A stretch of 64,000 nt of DNA, from assembly GCA_030278955.1 (NCBI GenBank), contig JAOANR010000014.1, positions 18,168,068 to 18,232,067 on the forward strand. The letters are read 5' to 3'. Below are positions 1 to 11,249 of this stretch, in pieces; the stretch's first letter is position 1; each line of letters starts with the position of its first letter. Source of the DNA: Hygrophila difformis. Taxonomy: Eukaryota; Streptophyta; Magnoliopsida; Lamiales; Acanthaceae. The notes below the pieces were generated by a model. The model did no database searches, was not told the DNA's origin, and saw nothing but the letters and a program-made list of their open reading frames with translations. The translations under genes and the position numbers were made by a program.

Positions 1-2645
1 TAATTCATAAAAGTTCGGTAGTAGATCACTGGCAATAAAATATTGAAACTTGGGTGTGACGAAATTTAATTAAAATTCCATTCAATTTACACTGATTATT
101 AAACCATAAACAGTTTAGTTATAAAGTTGTCAAAGTAAATTCGATGCATCAAAGGCCAGAGTATTAAAATTTTGGAATTATGTGAAATAAATAAATAAAT
201 AAGATGCTTTGATGAATATTCAATAGGATCAACACCAATATTGGCAACAATTTCTTCAGCAGTAACATAATAGAAGTGAGTGTTCCCATTCAATTTAATT
301 GACTTTGGAAGAAACTTCCACAAATTTTTATTTTTATTTTTAAAAATTTTATGAGACTTTTAGGCTATCAGTAAGGGATGGTGCCTCTGCATTGCAAAGA
401 TAAAACTTTCTTACCCAGTAATCACTTCATTACAAAGGTATTCATACATTAATTATACTTCCAACAAGTTTTACTACACTAAGACGAAGCAATTATCACA
501 GGAAAAAAATCAATCGAAGCGTTTATCTAAAAACCAAATCAGGCAATACAAATACCTTACTTTCTGAAACGCAAATCTGACCATCCTATGAATCCCTTAA
601 TTGATTTGAAATCTCACAACCCTTGCATCCGCACCCCTGGCCAGGTTATTCTGCAACACCTCGGCAGCAAGGTCGCCAGAGCAGCGAAAAAATATGTGAT
701 ACGTATTAAACACCAAAAGCACTTTAACATTGCACGCTACAAAAAGATCAGTCATCGGACTCTGAGTAATGGTATATTCAAGGAAAAATCATCCATAATA
801 TTCAATGAGTTAATGCAAAAATATTGCTCAATTTGCAAAATAGTATAACCTTAATTCAAAGGCTGTTGATTCGGTAAACTTTAACATCATGGCCATGGAA
901 CAGAATTTTCCTTCAGCGTAAATTTCAATACTTGCTCACATGGTCAATGCAATGGATTCTAAAAAGAAACTTAAAACTGATCTTTGAAAATAAAACAGAC
1001 CATACCTTGATTCCCATTCTCATTTCTCTGTAGTCAAGTTACAGACAATCATATTGAGCATATCCCTCTATGTCGTGAACATATTGATATTAGTTATTTT
1101 TCCATAAACCGAACCTGAAAGTGGAAAAAGGGAACAGAGAGAGAATAACAGTTAGCAATTAGCATTACCATAAGTGTATCACTAAGGGGGATTCTTGTAT
1201 AAGAAGTTGGGAATTGGGGACCAAATGATTCCCAAACCCATTGTTTGGCCAATACTTTGATTCCCAGTCATTAAAATAAATAAAGCCATAAAAATTGGAT
1301 TATAAATGAAACTTTTATAACTATCAACAAAGAACAATATACAAATATTGAAATATTATATATCTCTTCAGTACAGTAAAGCATTTGTCAGTAGTGGATG
1401 CAGCTTTGAAATTTTCCGGTGTATAAAATAGTAAGCATTTTGTAACTGCAGTATTGGAGAACAGGCCATGTTGTGCAGATGGTGCAAGCAAGGCGCCAAG
1501 TTGTTCTTGATAACATCCGTGACAATGATGAAATCACAGTTAGTTATCAAAAGGTTGTGTGCCCCATGAGCATTCATATCTTCCATTTTTGCCTGTGTTC
1601 AGGGAAAAAGCTTATTTCATTATGTGTTCAGGGAAAAAGCTTATTTCATTCTGTATTCTATAGGATATTGAAGCAAATGAAAGACACATGTGCCAACTTC
1701 AAGAGATGATCGATGAATCCATCAGCGTATGGAAATAAAATATATTTGTGTATTCTCAGTCAATACAAACCGCTGGTACACAAATATTTGCTTTAAATAA
1801 AAATTGCAGATTAAATTTTATATCTGTTCACGGTATGCAATTAAACATTTAGAATCGAATTGAAATGAAAAGGGAAATTACATCATAAAAACCTCACCAA
1901 GGCATTTTGTCGAACATCTTTTAGGCATATAGTTAGCAACATGAAATTAATAGCAACATTAACACTCCAAATCCAACATTAAAACAGGAAAAATCATACA
2001 AAAAGGAATACCTCCACAATACAGATTGAATAAAGCAATCTATTTAAATAGAAGGAAAAAAAAAAAAAAAGAATACCTGCCACAATACATAGTGAATAAC
2101 GGATCCGTTGTGCTTCTCCGATTCCTCAAGGCGAATCTAATATTTAGCCAATCAAGTAATTATCTGATTTGTATCTGCAAACTCAGGAAAGATCAGAATG
2201 ATTATGAATAGGATATGCAAGCGCTTGCTACAAAATGAGTATTCCGGAATTATGAATCGAATAACCACCTCAATGTCGATTAATTTGTAGATTATATATT
2301 ATATGCGATAAGGATGCATCAAGGCCCCGCACCACCACCGTATCCAGAATCGGCTGCGACGGGAGATGCGTCGGAGAGCCGGAGCAGTTGTGAAGACGGA
2401 GCAGAACCCCAAGCAGAGATGCAACGGAAGATGGAGGTGCAGACAGAGATGGAGTCCATGGAGGCACATATTGGGCCGCAATTGAAAGGAATGGGAACAG
2501 ATGAAAATGAGTATTGAACGGGGATTTTGGTAAATATGGAGTGAGTGATAACTATTTTGGAAATAAATTAGTGTGTGAAAGAGAAATGAAAAGATAGGTT
2601 TTATGAGGGGAAAAGGGAATTGAGCGGGAAACTATGTGTTGGTAG
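1..2645. other. Non-coding stretch with unidentified exon-like fragments
   Basis: No complete gene is visible. On the minus strand 597-788 stays open for 63 codons and ends with an ordinary-looking C-terminus (CSGDLAAEVLQNNLARGADA, then eight residues and a stop); a possible acceptor (ttttgtag) lies inside it. Another minus-strand open stretch, about 190-323, reads HFYYVTAEEIVANIGVDPIE. On the plus strand 1474-1554 (MVQARRQVVLDNIRDNDEIT...) could splice to 1664-1737 (DIEANERHMCQLQEMIDESI...), with an AG acceptor before each and a gt after the first. I recognise none of these. They may be exons of a decayed gene or captured gene fragments; conserved homologues would settle it. Confidence 0.25.
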
Positions 2646-2989
2646 AAAAGCCTATTTTATACTATAATAAAGATTGTTTCTTTGACAAATTCTAACATAC
2701 ATCCTTCATATTAATTAATCATTCATATCTTATTTTTTATATCTCTTTGCTATATAAATAAATGTAAAAAAATTATAAAAAATTACATTAAATAAAGGTT
2801 GTATGTCATTATTACACACTCATGAAAATCCTTGAATTGAAAAGTGTATAAAAAATATTATTGAAGATGAAAATTTCATTCAAAATATTTTAATTTACGT
2901 TAATTTCAAAAAAATATATTCTTTTTTATTGTTATTTATCATCATTATATCTTTATCTTTATCTTTATTATAGTATAAACTAGGCTTTT
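2646..2989. mobile_element. Foldback (MITE-like) element
   Basis: The 29-bp arm at 2646-2674 (starts AAAAGCCTATTTTATACTAT) is repeated inverted at 2961-2989 with one or two mismatches. The interior is about 285 bp of AT-rich DNA without an ORF. No convincing target duplication flanks it, so the superfamily is undetermined. Confidence 0.5.
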
Positions 2990-3706
2990 TCCCGCCCAAA
3001 TGCTTGCCCTAATTATTTACAAAAAAGCCATTACATGGATATATACAAAAAAAAATTACTCCATCCACTTCTAAACCCTAAAACCGCTCCCTCCATCCCT
3101 CTCTGCCCCCATCCGCCTCCTGCTAATCAGGCCGTCCACTCTCCGCCGCTCCGCGTGTACGTTGCTCCGGCCACCCTCCGTCATTCGTCATCACTAGGTA
3201 ACAGTTCTTCTTTTGATTTGTTACGAAAGCCAATCTGTGCCTCCATCTTCAGTTGCAATGTTGATTCAATTTTTACTCTCTCATTCGCTTATGTCTAATT
3301 CTGTCTCCGCCTTTCACAAATCTGCAAAGGACTCGCCTCCGCGTCCACCAATCTGCGCAGCACAGGACTAGCCTCCGCCTCCGGATGTGGTGGTCATCAC
3401 AATTCTCTTGCGAAGCCACTGTTGGCCCGAGCGTTTTTGTTTCTAATTACTCTTTTTTTCTTGTGAATCGGTAATACTCTTTTTCGTATTGGAGTTTTTA
3501 GTTACTCCTTTATATCACATCATAATAGCATTTGGTGGGTTGATTTCAAGTCAATTATAGTCGATTTTATGTTGCTCACTATATGGCTACGAGATGTTCG
3601 ATAAAATGCCTATGTGAATTTATGTGATGTAAATACACTTTTGATTTTGAATATTTTTTCTTGGTTTCTTTTTGCAGGACACGGTTTAATGGAGAAAGAT
3701 CTATGG

Positions 3707-3762
3707 ATGCAGAGCCGAGCCTATAAGTTGTTAAATGCAGAGCCGAGCCTATAAGTTGTTAA
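3707..3762 (+). repeat. 28-bp tandem duplication
   Basis: Two perfect adjacent copies of a 28-bp unit (starts ATGCAGAGCCGAGCCTATAA) occupy 3707-3734 and 3735-3762. This is a simple local duplication. Confidence 0.85.
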
Positions 3763-4127
3763 ATAAATTCACTATATAACTACTCCCTTAAAATTCTTCA
3801 AATGCACTGCCTCCAGGTTTTAATCGACTGCCAATGAGATCTAGATCCCCAATTTTTGTCTTCCAGCCTTAACCCACCTGCGAGCCATGTCGTTTATTTA
3901 GTTTTCTGATTGTTTATTGTGTATTCTATGCCACAACAAATTCCAACTGGAAAATATCCTTATATTGTCATCAGTTTTGAGGGAGGTGCCACTATGTTTT
4001 TATGTTTTATTTCATTTTAAGTGTTCACCATTTAAGTCTTTCTGCAATAGTAATGAGAACTTCTTTTTGTTTCCATTGTAGCATCAGACAACTTTTCCAT
4101 GGTAGTATTCTGCAATAGTATTGCTAT

Positions 4128-4421
4128 GCTTTTTTGAAGTTAGCCTGTTCATTCTTATGCAAGTTATGAATTTGATGCATGACTTCTAAATATGTTAGGT
4201 GATACAGCTTCTCACTGGCTCACTGTCTTCTTTTTATTATAGTTCTCTATATTGATTGGCTGCGTGATAAACAATTGTTGCATCTTAATGTGAGTAATAA
4301 GCAATTGTTGCTTTATTATGCTTGGATGAGAGTTTGTGAGTCGGTCTTAAACTATCTTTGTCCGAACCATGACTAAACCAATTTCTTTCTTCTTAATTTG
4401 TCTCTTTCATTGAATGTTGCT
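4128..4421 (+). repeat. Direct repeat, copy A (partner at 6281-7009)
   Basis: Blocks here recur in the same order at 6281-7009. Examples are the block around TATATTGATTGGCTGCGTG and the block around ATGCTTGGATGAGAGTTTGT. Copy B has two extra segments, about 6332-6398 and 6487-6867. The second holds the exon-like stretch 6513-6650, so copy A looks like a version from which that part is missing. Confidence 0.75.
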
Positions 4422-6280
4422 GCGATCACTAAGGCACAAGCTTTACACAGCCGAATGATGAAATTATTTGGAACATAGCCAGAAAGACCTGCTCTAAGGT
4501 TTGTCTACTCTAACGTTTGTATGATCTAACTTGCTTATAAAAATTTACAGGTACACCTGCACTTACTTGGTCTTTATTCATATATGAGTTATGTTTAGTT
4601 TTATCTTTTATTGTATACAATATAATATGATTAGGCAAGAGGTTGCATACCGGTTGCTTCAAGCCCTGAAATCCTTGCATGAGTTAAGAAGGTAACATTA
4701 TTCTTTTTCGCATTGCATTTGTGTTTATTTCGTCACTTCTAACTTTTCACAGAATGAATTTTCAAGATGGTGATTTTAATCAATTCAGGATTGCTTGGGA
4801 ACTAGAACTGTAAACCATAACTTATCTTGATTTGAATCGAAAAATGTTCCAAGAAAGCAGGAAAATCGTATCATGTAATACTTCTACAATTAATTCAGTC
4901 CTTTGATCTCTTTCTTCATTATTCTTTTGTAGTTGAAAATGAGGAAGCATAGGAATAGGACAAGTCCACTGAAGGAGAAATTTGTAATGCAGGAATCACA
5001 GAGTAAAAGCCTTATATTAAGAAATCAAGCAAATGATAGCAAGAATAGCCTACCACGATTGTCATATTTGGCTTCTATACAGGAATTTGTCCTCACTTTG
5101 TCTACTTCTCATGTTCTCCATTGAATGATATTAAAAATAGTAAGAAAATTATTATGTCCGCTTCTTTCTAAATCTCAAAAAGTTTAGTTTTTCTTAGGCA
5201 ACTAAACCATTCGGTTTTTATGCAATATGAAACTTTTTTGCAGTTTTATACACACCATCTCCAACCCATGTACACGACGAAGTTATTATCTTTATAGCAT
5301 TGTTTTTGTATTTTTTTTCTTTATTGGTTTTATATATAGGTTCCTATTGCATTAATTTCAATTTGTGTTGGTGTACATCATGCCTACAAGCCAATTGATT
5401 GGTCTGAAGTGGAAAATTGATATACACTATTATCAAATCATATTATTCGCTTTGAATAATATTTATATAATCATTAAAACGAATCCAATGAATTGTAGCT
5501 ACAACCAATATCATTGATTAAGTGTTTGAGCTTTATATCTCAACAAAAAATTGACATTGCTTTTCATCTTGGTCTTATGCCACAGGTATGAACTATTTGC
5601 ATCACAGATATTCACCCGTAGTTCTTGGGGACCTGAAATCATCGAACCTCTGTTATCTTTTTGTCTCCATGCATAGATATCAAATGTGAAAAAATATTGG
5701 TGGACGCAAATGATTTGATTAAACATGCAGAATTTGGTCTTGGTAAGGTTCATTCTTTTTATCTTATTCTTCATTTTCCCCCTTTTCTATATTTATTCTT
5801 CGGATATTGATTTATTATGTGAAAGCCATTCTGAAATAACTAAAGCACAATCATAAAACATTTCAGTTTCATCTGTCTCTATAAATTGATACATTTTGGT
5901 TTCTGTACCTGTTGATACACTTTGGTTTCTAAACCTACCTTAGTGATTTTAACTGATGGCTTTCATTTTGTGTAGGGAAATGCAATAATCTAAAACATTT
6001 TGGTGTCATAATTAATGGCAGCTCTGCCTCAGGGTTATTAAACCCAATGTATGTTGATCCAATTTTATTTTTGATCAGCCCCGAACCTACTTCTCAATTT
6101 TTTGGTTTGATTGCCGGGTAATAGCTTTTGAGGTGCTATTAAGATTGTTGCATTGAGTGTGACAGTTTGCTTATTACTTTATCATCCTAATGGTTTCTTA
6201 TACTGTTGGGAAATTAACTTTGTTAATTCATATGCAAGTAGAAATTAACTTTAGCATAATGTGAAAGTAGAAATTTGCTA

Positions 6281-7009
6281 GGCTTTTTTTAAGTTAGCAT
6301 GTTCATTCTTCTGCAAGTTGTGAATTTGATGCATTTAAAATTAGCTAAATATAATCATTTGCTGCTGTTTCAGTTACTCAACATTTGAACGTTAGGGCAT
6401 GACTTCTTACATGTTAGTCGTACTGATTCCCACTAGCTCACTGACTACTTTTTATTATAGTTGTCTATATTGATTGGCTGCGTGATAATTGACTTATGAT
6501 AATCAAATGCAGATTATTGAGATCTACAAGATCTGGAAGCTCATTTCTCATCATTCAGGGATATTCTTGGATAGCATTTCGATCGTGCTCAAAAAAATAG
6601 ATGGAAGCTCATTTGCCATCACTAAAGATTCCTACTACTCATACGAAGTTGTGAGTTTTCAATTCAGTAGGAAAACTTTGAAAAACTGATCAATGCCTGT
6701 TGAATTGTTGAATTTGGATCTTTAAAATTATTATAATTTTTTCCACCTACAATCTTGGATTCCATTATTTATTGCTGTCCTAAATGAATATATGTCCAGG
6801 CAAAAAGCATGGATCAGGATGTCCATTTCAATTTCAGCTTCTGTGCTATGCGATTTCATTTTTTGCATCTTAATGTGAATGGTAATAAATTTTTGCTTTA
6901 TTATGCTTGGATGAGAGTTTGTGAGTCGGTATTAAATTATCTTTGTCCGAACAATGACTAAACCAATTTCTTTCTTCTTAATTTGACTGTTCTCTTTCAT
7001 TGAATGTTC
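6281..7009 (+). repeat. Direct repeat, copy B (partner at 4128-4421)
   Basis: This is the longer partner of the repeat at 4128-4421. It aligns in three blocks separated by sequence that the shorter copy lacks. The distance between copies is about 2.15 kb. Confidence 0.75.
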
Positions 7010-8044
7010 TTCTCTGATGTTGATTATAATCAATTCAAAATTAATGAAGTGAGAAAGTTGCCTTGCTTATATTATTTTGGAATATTTTCAATTGGTAAAT
7101 ATATGTTTATATTATTTTGTAATTTATCATAAACATTATCCTATTACTATATTTATTTAATTTTTTCCGAGTTTAAGGATATCTTATATCATTTTGGAAT
7201 GAATTTTTTTTATTAAGGATATCTTTATATGATTTTGGAATAAATTAAATTAAAAAGTGTATGTTTATATATTTATGCTTATAACAATATCGATCTCAAT
7301 TAATTTATTAATGATATGATTATTTTTATTTTGGAATGTTTTCAATTGATAAATATATGTTTATATTATTTTGTAATTTTGGAAATTTGTTTTATAACAT
7401 TTCCTTAAAATTAATATTTTTTTGAGAAAGGTATATTTTTCTTACCTTTCTTTTTCAAACAAATAGATAGAATGGAAGTAGCCAGATATGTGGTTATTAT
7501 TACCACACTGTTGTAATGATTTTGCCATGTGTCTTGGATGCATTGTGATGAGACTATCGAAATAGTGTGATTGGAAGTAATGCTTGATTTATTTTATTAT
7601 ATTTCTAAATAATGTTTGCTTCCCTTTGAATGACCCGAGATTCTTTTCTATTTTGATTGAAGGAGTGATTTATAATTTAAATGTTAATTAAGGTATATAA
7701 CGGTATAAAATATTATTATAAGTACTACTATATCCTAAAACATTTTTAAAAGGTAGAGCGTAAATATTTTTTTAAACTAAAATTTCTTTTACTATAAATA
7801 AATTTAAAGATATTTGATCCAATTACCATTTATACATAAATATTCATCCAAAATATGGTTATGAAATTAAATTTCTACTTAAAATAAAATCAACATAAAA
7901 AGAGAAATGTAAGATACTATTGGTCTGTCCTAGAATACAATCAATCTAATAAATTCATCAAAATAGGAATTACGAAATTAAAATCATACTTAAAATAACC
8001 TCCTAAAATGTAATATAGTAGTAGTAATAGAGAGTGGTTTATGT
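7010..8044. other. AT-rich stretch without a gene
   Basis: I see no ORF, RNA gene or clear terminal repeats. The phrase TAAATATATGTTTATATTAT recurs at about 7095 and 7350, so part of this is a diverged local duplication. Confidence 0.5.
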
Positions 8045-8250
8045 GTTGGCGCCATTACCTACTGGTAGTGATGGTCGGGCATTTAAAAATGATGACAGTG
8101 TGTCTAAAGTGATGTGTGTGTATGAAAAAATGATAAATGATGGGTTATGAATAAAAAGATAAGCAAAAACAACCTACAATCTATATATTACTTTATAAAA
8201 CCTACAAATCACCTGCTGAAATAAAAATTTCCAGCACCCAAACTTAATTG
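8045..8250. repeat. Dispersed repeat related to 60645-60850
   Basis: The stretch shares ordered motifs with 60645-60850: a GTGATG...TGTGTATATGA-like block, then a CTATA(C/T)ATCACTTTATAA-like block. The ends carry GTGCTGG/CCAGCAC-like sequence in both places. It is probably a small non-autonomous DNA element, but I could not define exact ends. Confidence 0.35.
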
Positions 8251-8762
8251 GTGTCAATATATTATTCTTATGTCCTAAAATAACATAAATCTAATAAATG
8301 TCAACAGATAATTTTATAATTAAAACCATATATTAAATCAATAAAATCTATTTGAAAAAATATCTTTTAAAATAAACTTTTAATAGTTGTACTCACTAAT
8401 ACTCTAAGGGTCCGTTTGATTGGAGGGATTTAGATTACTGGTGGGAATGTGATTGTTGTGAATGTAAAATTATTGAGTATATATATGAGGTTGTTGAAAA
8501 TCTTAATTTTTGATGTAAGATATTACGTTTGGTTAGATTGAGAATTTCAGATTTCCAATTCTAATCAATTTATTATAATGCCCTTGAATTTCAATTGAGT
8601 GAATGTTATAAATATGTCATATTGATACACAATAAAAAAAATTAAGCCGATTTATCTTTTTTTTTTTGGATAAGCCGAAGCCAGAGAAGAAAAGTAAAAT
8701 AAGGACCAAAACAGAGAGGTCCAAACCATATAGATATATATAGGAAAGCCAAATAGAAAAAC

Positions 8763-9047
8763 CTAAAGACTAGGGAGCCAATCGCCTAGCGCATTCACCA
8801 CCAATTCCTTCCGAACAAGATCCGGAGGGAAAGCCCAAGTGGTAAAAAAATCCTCCAGATTCTCCTCCCACAGGCGCCTTTCCCTTATCCACCTCATACT
8901 ACCAAATCTAGATTGGGCCTCTAAGTTCACCAAAATATCAGGATCTATCCATCCAAGGTTATCGCTCAAGCATCTCCTAGCTATCTTCCTCATCACACCA
9001 CTGATGTCCCACGATATCAATTTAAAAATTGTAAAGTCCATAAACAT
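8763..9047 (-). pseudogene. LINE ORF2 remnant, internally deleted
   Basis: This 94-codon ORF follows ORF1 on the same strand after a 36-bp gap, where ORF2 should begin. Its start (FKLISWDISGVMRKIARRCL) resembles the ISWNxRG opening of plant LINE AP-endonucleases, and PDILVNLEAQ may correspond to the xxxxQETK block. Almost all of the endonuclease and the whole reverse transcriptase are absent. The last ~50 residues do not match anything I recognise. The simplest reading is an internal deletion joining the ORF2 start to its end, giving a non-autonomous copy. Confidence 0.6.
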
Positions 9048-9083
9048 AGAAAATTGATAAAGGGATGCGGCCGAGAAATACCC

Positions 9084-10679
9084 CTAAATTTGCATAGCGC
9101 TGCTCCCATCCGGCGGGTCTCCAGATGGCTCGGTCGATTGCTCACAGCAGAGGTCCTCATTCCTGGTCACAGCAGGTTTGTCTCCCACACTATTCTCCAC
9201 TGTTTCCTCTTGAGATACCGGTGGTCGCTCTCTTTTGGTTTTCTTATTCTCACTCTCCGCACTTAGTTTCCAGTACAGTTGAAGATTCTGCCCCAGCCGA
9301 CTGGAACCCTTCCCTATCTTCTTTCTTTCGTGATTGACAATAATGTTGGTGATTTTGTTTAAGTTTCTTGGGCCTCCAGGAGATTTAACATTCTTTATAT
9401 TTGGCCCATCCCCTTTTTGGCCTACCTGTGGAAAAAAAGGCTTGCTACCCATCACAAGCAGATTGGGCTGCCCTTTTTTCTTTCTTTTAGTGACTTTCAC
9501 CCAATCCCCACAACTTGGTTGAGATGGAATTCCCTCTTTGGCTTCCACAGTCTCAGTCATCTCCTCGTCTGGCACAGATTTATCCTTTTGTGTGTCAATT
9601 ACAACCCTTTTTCCCAAGTCAACTCTTATCCCCTTGTCACTATTCCCTTTTTGTAAAGAGTCTGTCTTCTCTGAATTAGTCTCTTTTCCCCTTGATTGCC
9701 CTTTGCTTGAAATAGAATCTGTCCCCGCAGATAGGCTATCAGAATTGTCTCTATTGGCCTGGCTGCCATCTTCATCCCTACCACCGGATACTAACAGGTT
9801 CACCACCGGAGCCGGATTAGTCTCTTGGTTCACCTTTATTCCAGCCATGCAAGTGTTGCTTCCATGTCCGTATCTTTGGCAAGAGGTGCATAGCAAGTGT
9901 AGCCCTTCGTATGACACCTTTTGCCAATGGTTCCCGATTAAAATGCTTGTGACCAGCGGCTGATCTAGATCGATCTCGACACAAACACGCGCGTACTTGC
10001 CTCGGTTAACTTGCTTGGTCATATCGTCCACCCTCACCGGAGTTCCAAGAGCCTTCGCCATTCGAGTTAACACAAACTCATCATACATCTCAACTCCTAT
10101 CCGGGGGAACCTAGCCCATACAATGGTTTTCCTTGTTGTATTTTCAGAGACTGAGAAATTTGGTCTCCAAGGGGTGATAGTAAGATAGCTATCGAACACC
10201 ATCCATGGGCCACCGTTGAGGATCTTTGTTCGATCTTCACTCCTATTGAACTTTACCAAGAAATACCCTACATCCATGTCCAACATGTCAAAACTCCCAT
10301 TTACCTTCCACAACCTGGAAAGCCTTTCCTTAAGGGCTATGTATCCCACATTTTTTCCCAGCACAGACACGAAGATAGCATCCTCCCAAGGTTTGTGCAG
10401 GCGCTCGAGAATCTGGGGTGCAAGAAATAGCCGCGGCCGGAGCCTGTCTCCATTAATGAAATCTAGTTTTACCATTTCCTCGGGGACTTGTTCTTCCATT
10501 AGAGACACCGGATGAGCAGCTTTGCCTTCAAGTATCATGTCCCGGAAGGAGGGTTTAGTTTTCATTTTCGGGTCACTGAACACACACAGAGCAGGGGGGT
10601 TGAACGTTGGGAATACATGCAGCGAAGGATCGCCGGAGAGATTTTCAGGGGGGAGAGCATCAGGGAGAGCGGAGCTCAT
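9084..10679 (-). CDS. LINE ORF1 protein: DUF4283 plus CCHC zinc knuckle
   Basis: This intact 531-codon ORF encodes the nucleic-acid-binding first protein of a plant L1-type LINE. Residues about 70-250 match the DUF4283 pattern (KVNGSFDMLDMDVGYFLVKF, then GGPWMVFDSYLTITPW). A CCHC knuckle follows at Cys264, Cys267, His272 and Cys277 (CTSCQRYGHGSNTC). The rest is hydrophilic and low-complexity, rich in Ser, Lys and Gly, as is common in ORF1 tails. The ATG lies 26 bp inside the element's 5' end. In this family the protein binds the element RNA to form the ribonucleoprotein particle; that role is known for the family and inferred here. The open frame suggests a fairly young copy or selection for use in trans. 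Confidence 0.88.
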   Translation of the reverse strand: MSSALPDALPPENLSGDPSLHVFPTFNPPALCVFSDPKMKTKPSFRDMILEGKAAHPVSLMEEQVPEEMVKLDFINGDRLRPRLFLAPQILERLHKPWEDAIFVSVLGKNVGYIALKERLSRLWKVNGSFDMLDMDVGYFLVKFNRSEDRTKILNGGPWMVFDSYLTITPWRPNFSVSENTTRKTIVWARFPRIGVEMYDEFVLTRMAKALGTPVRVDDMTKQVNRGKYARVCVEIDLDQPLVTSILIGNHWQKVSYEGLHLLCTSCQRYGHGSNTCMAGIKVNQETNPAPVVNLLVSGGRDEDGSQANRDNSDSLSAGTDSISSKGQSRGKETNSEKTDSLQKGNSDKGIRVDLGKRVVIDTQKDKSVPDEEMTETVEAKEGIPSQPSCGDWVKVTKRKKKGQPNLLVMGSKPFFPQVGQKGDGPNIKNVKSPGGPRNLNKITNIIVNHERKKIGKGSSRLGQNLQLYWKLSAESENKKTKRERPPVSQEETVENSVGDKPAVTRNEDLCCEQSTEPSGDPPDGSSAMQI

Positions 10680-11249
10680 ATTTCTCTCACTTTGGATGTG
10701 AGAATAGCCGATTTATCTTTTTAAATATAAAAAATTCTTTATATAGTATAATTTATTATAAGATAGATTTTTTGGTGAGCTGTTATATGATAATTAGTTA
10801 TTTAATTTCTCTAAATCCTTATTATTTTTATTTTGTATATAGAAGATAAATAATTTTAAGAATATTGAGAATATATATTATAAAAATATGTTTAAATAAT
10901 TTAAAAAATTTCAATTGATTTTTAAAAATTTAATTGCATATATTTATCCTTTTTTAGAATAAAATAAAATAAATATAAAAAGTGTGGGTAAAAAAATCAA
11001 ATTAGTATAAAAGTAGGGAAAGTGGATGTGGTAATCTAAGATTACATGCCCTCCATGTGGGAATCACATTCCCACCAAAAACCATAATATTCCCACTCGG
11101 TGGGAATGTGACATTCTTACATGAAACATGACCCGAACCAAACGTAGACATGTTTCATTTCCTAACAAACATTCACAGTGGTAATCTAGGATCCTCCGAA
11201 TTAAACGCCTCCTAAATAATATACTATTACACTATCAAACAAAAGATTA

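Larger units (their letters stand above)
3000..7600. other. Intron-like T-rich stretch with possible exon remnants
   Basis: The stretch starts with a pyrimidine-rich, 5'-UTR-like leader (about 3060-3190). Several short plus-strand segments are bounded by plausible splice sites: about 4441-4499 (FTQPNDEIIWNIARKTCSK, then gtttgt), about 4637-4690 (VAYRLLQALKSLHELRR, then gtaac), about 4933-5080 (basic, Lys/Ser-rich), and 6513-6650 (IIEIYKIWKLISHHSGIFLD..., preceded by gcag and followed by gtgag). They do not join into an ORF that I recognise. This could be a decayed or captured gene; I infer no function. Confidence 0.25.
8645..10722 (-). mobile_element. Short LINE with 17-bp target site duplication
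   Basis: The sequence AGCCGATTTATCTTTTT occurs perfectly at 8645-8661 and 10706-10722. Between the copies, read on the minus strand, are a 26-bp leader, a full ORF1, a remnant of ORF2, and a 3' end CTTCGGCTTATCC followed by poly(A). These are hallmarks of target-primed LINE retrotransposition. The element is only about 2 kb because most of ORF2 is missing, so it could move only with enzymes supplied in trans. Confidence 0.88.
8408..11212. mobile_element. Tourist-like (PIF/Harbinger) MITE split by a LINE
   Basis: The left end GGGTCCGTTTGATTGGAGG and the reverse complement of the right end, GGAGGCGTTTAATTCGGAGG, align as terminal inverted repeats and continue into a shared ...TAGATTAC block. 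TAA flanks both ends (8405-8407 and 11213-11215), the usual PIF/Harbinger target. A LINE with its own 17-bp target duplication sits at 8645-10722. Without it the MITE is about 730 bp and has no coding capacity. Confidence 0.75.

Noticed and set aside
2270..2517. Overlapping frames on both strands near 2.3-2.5 kb that could be a first exon
   Set aside because: They are mirror readings of one GC-rich patch, with no domain and no confirmed splice partner.
3035..3298. An 87-codon plus-strand frame after a CT-rich leader
   Set aside because: It looks like 5' UTR or low-complexity sequence; no conserved features.
5511..5774. Minus-strand frame with an ANSSYLW string resembling a Helitron helicase motif
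   Set aside because: Only a short match, no neighbouring motifs in frame and no Helitron end nearby; chance is likely.
9125..10849. Several plus-strand frames of 60-140 codons
   Set aside because: They are antisense shadows of the LINE ORF1 on the minus strand.
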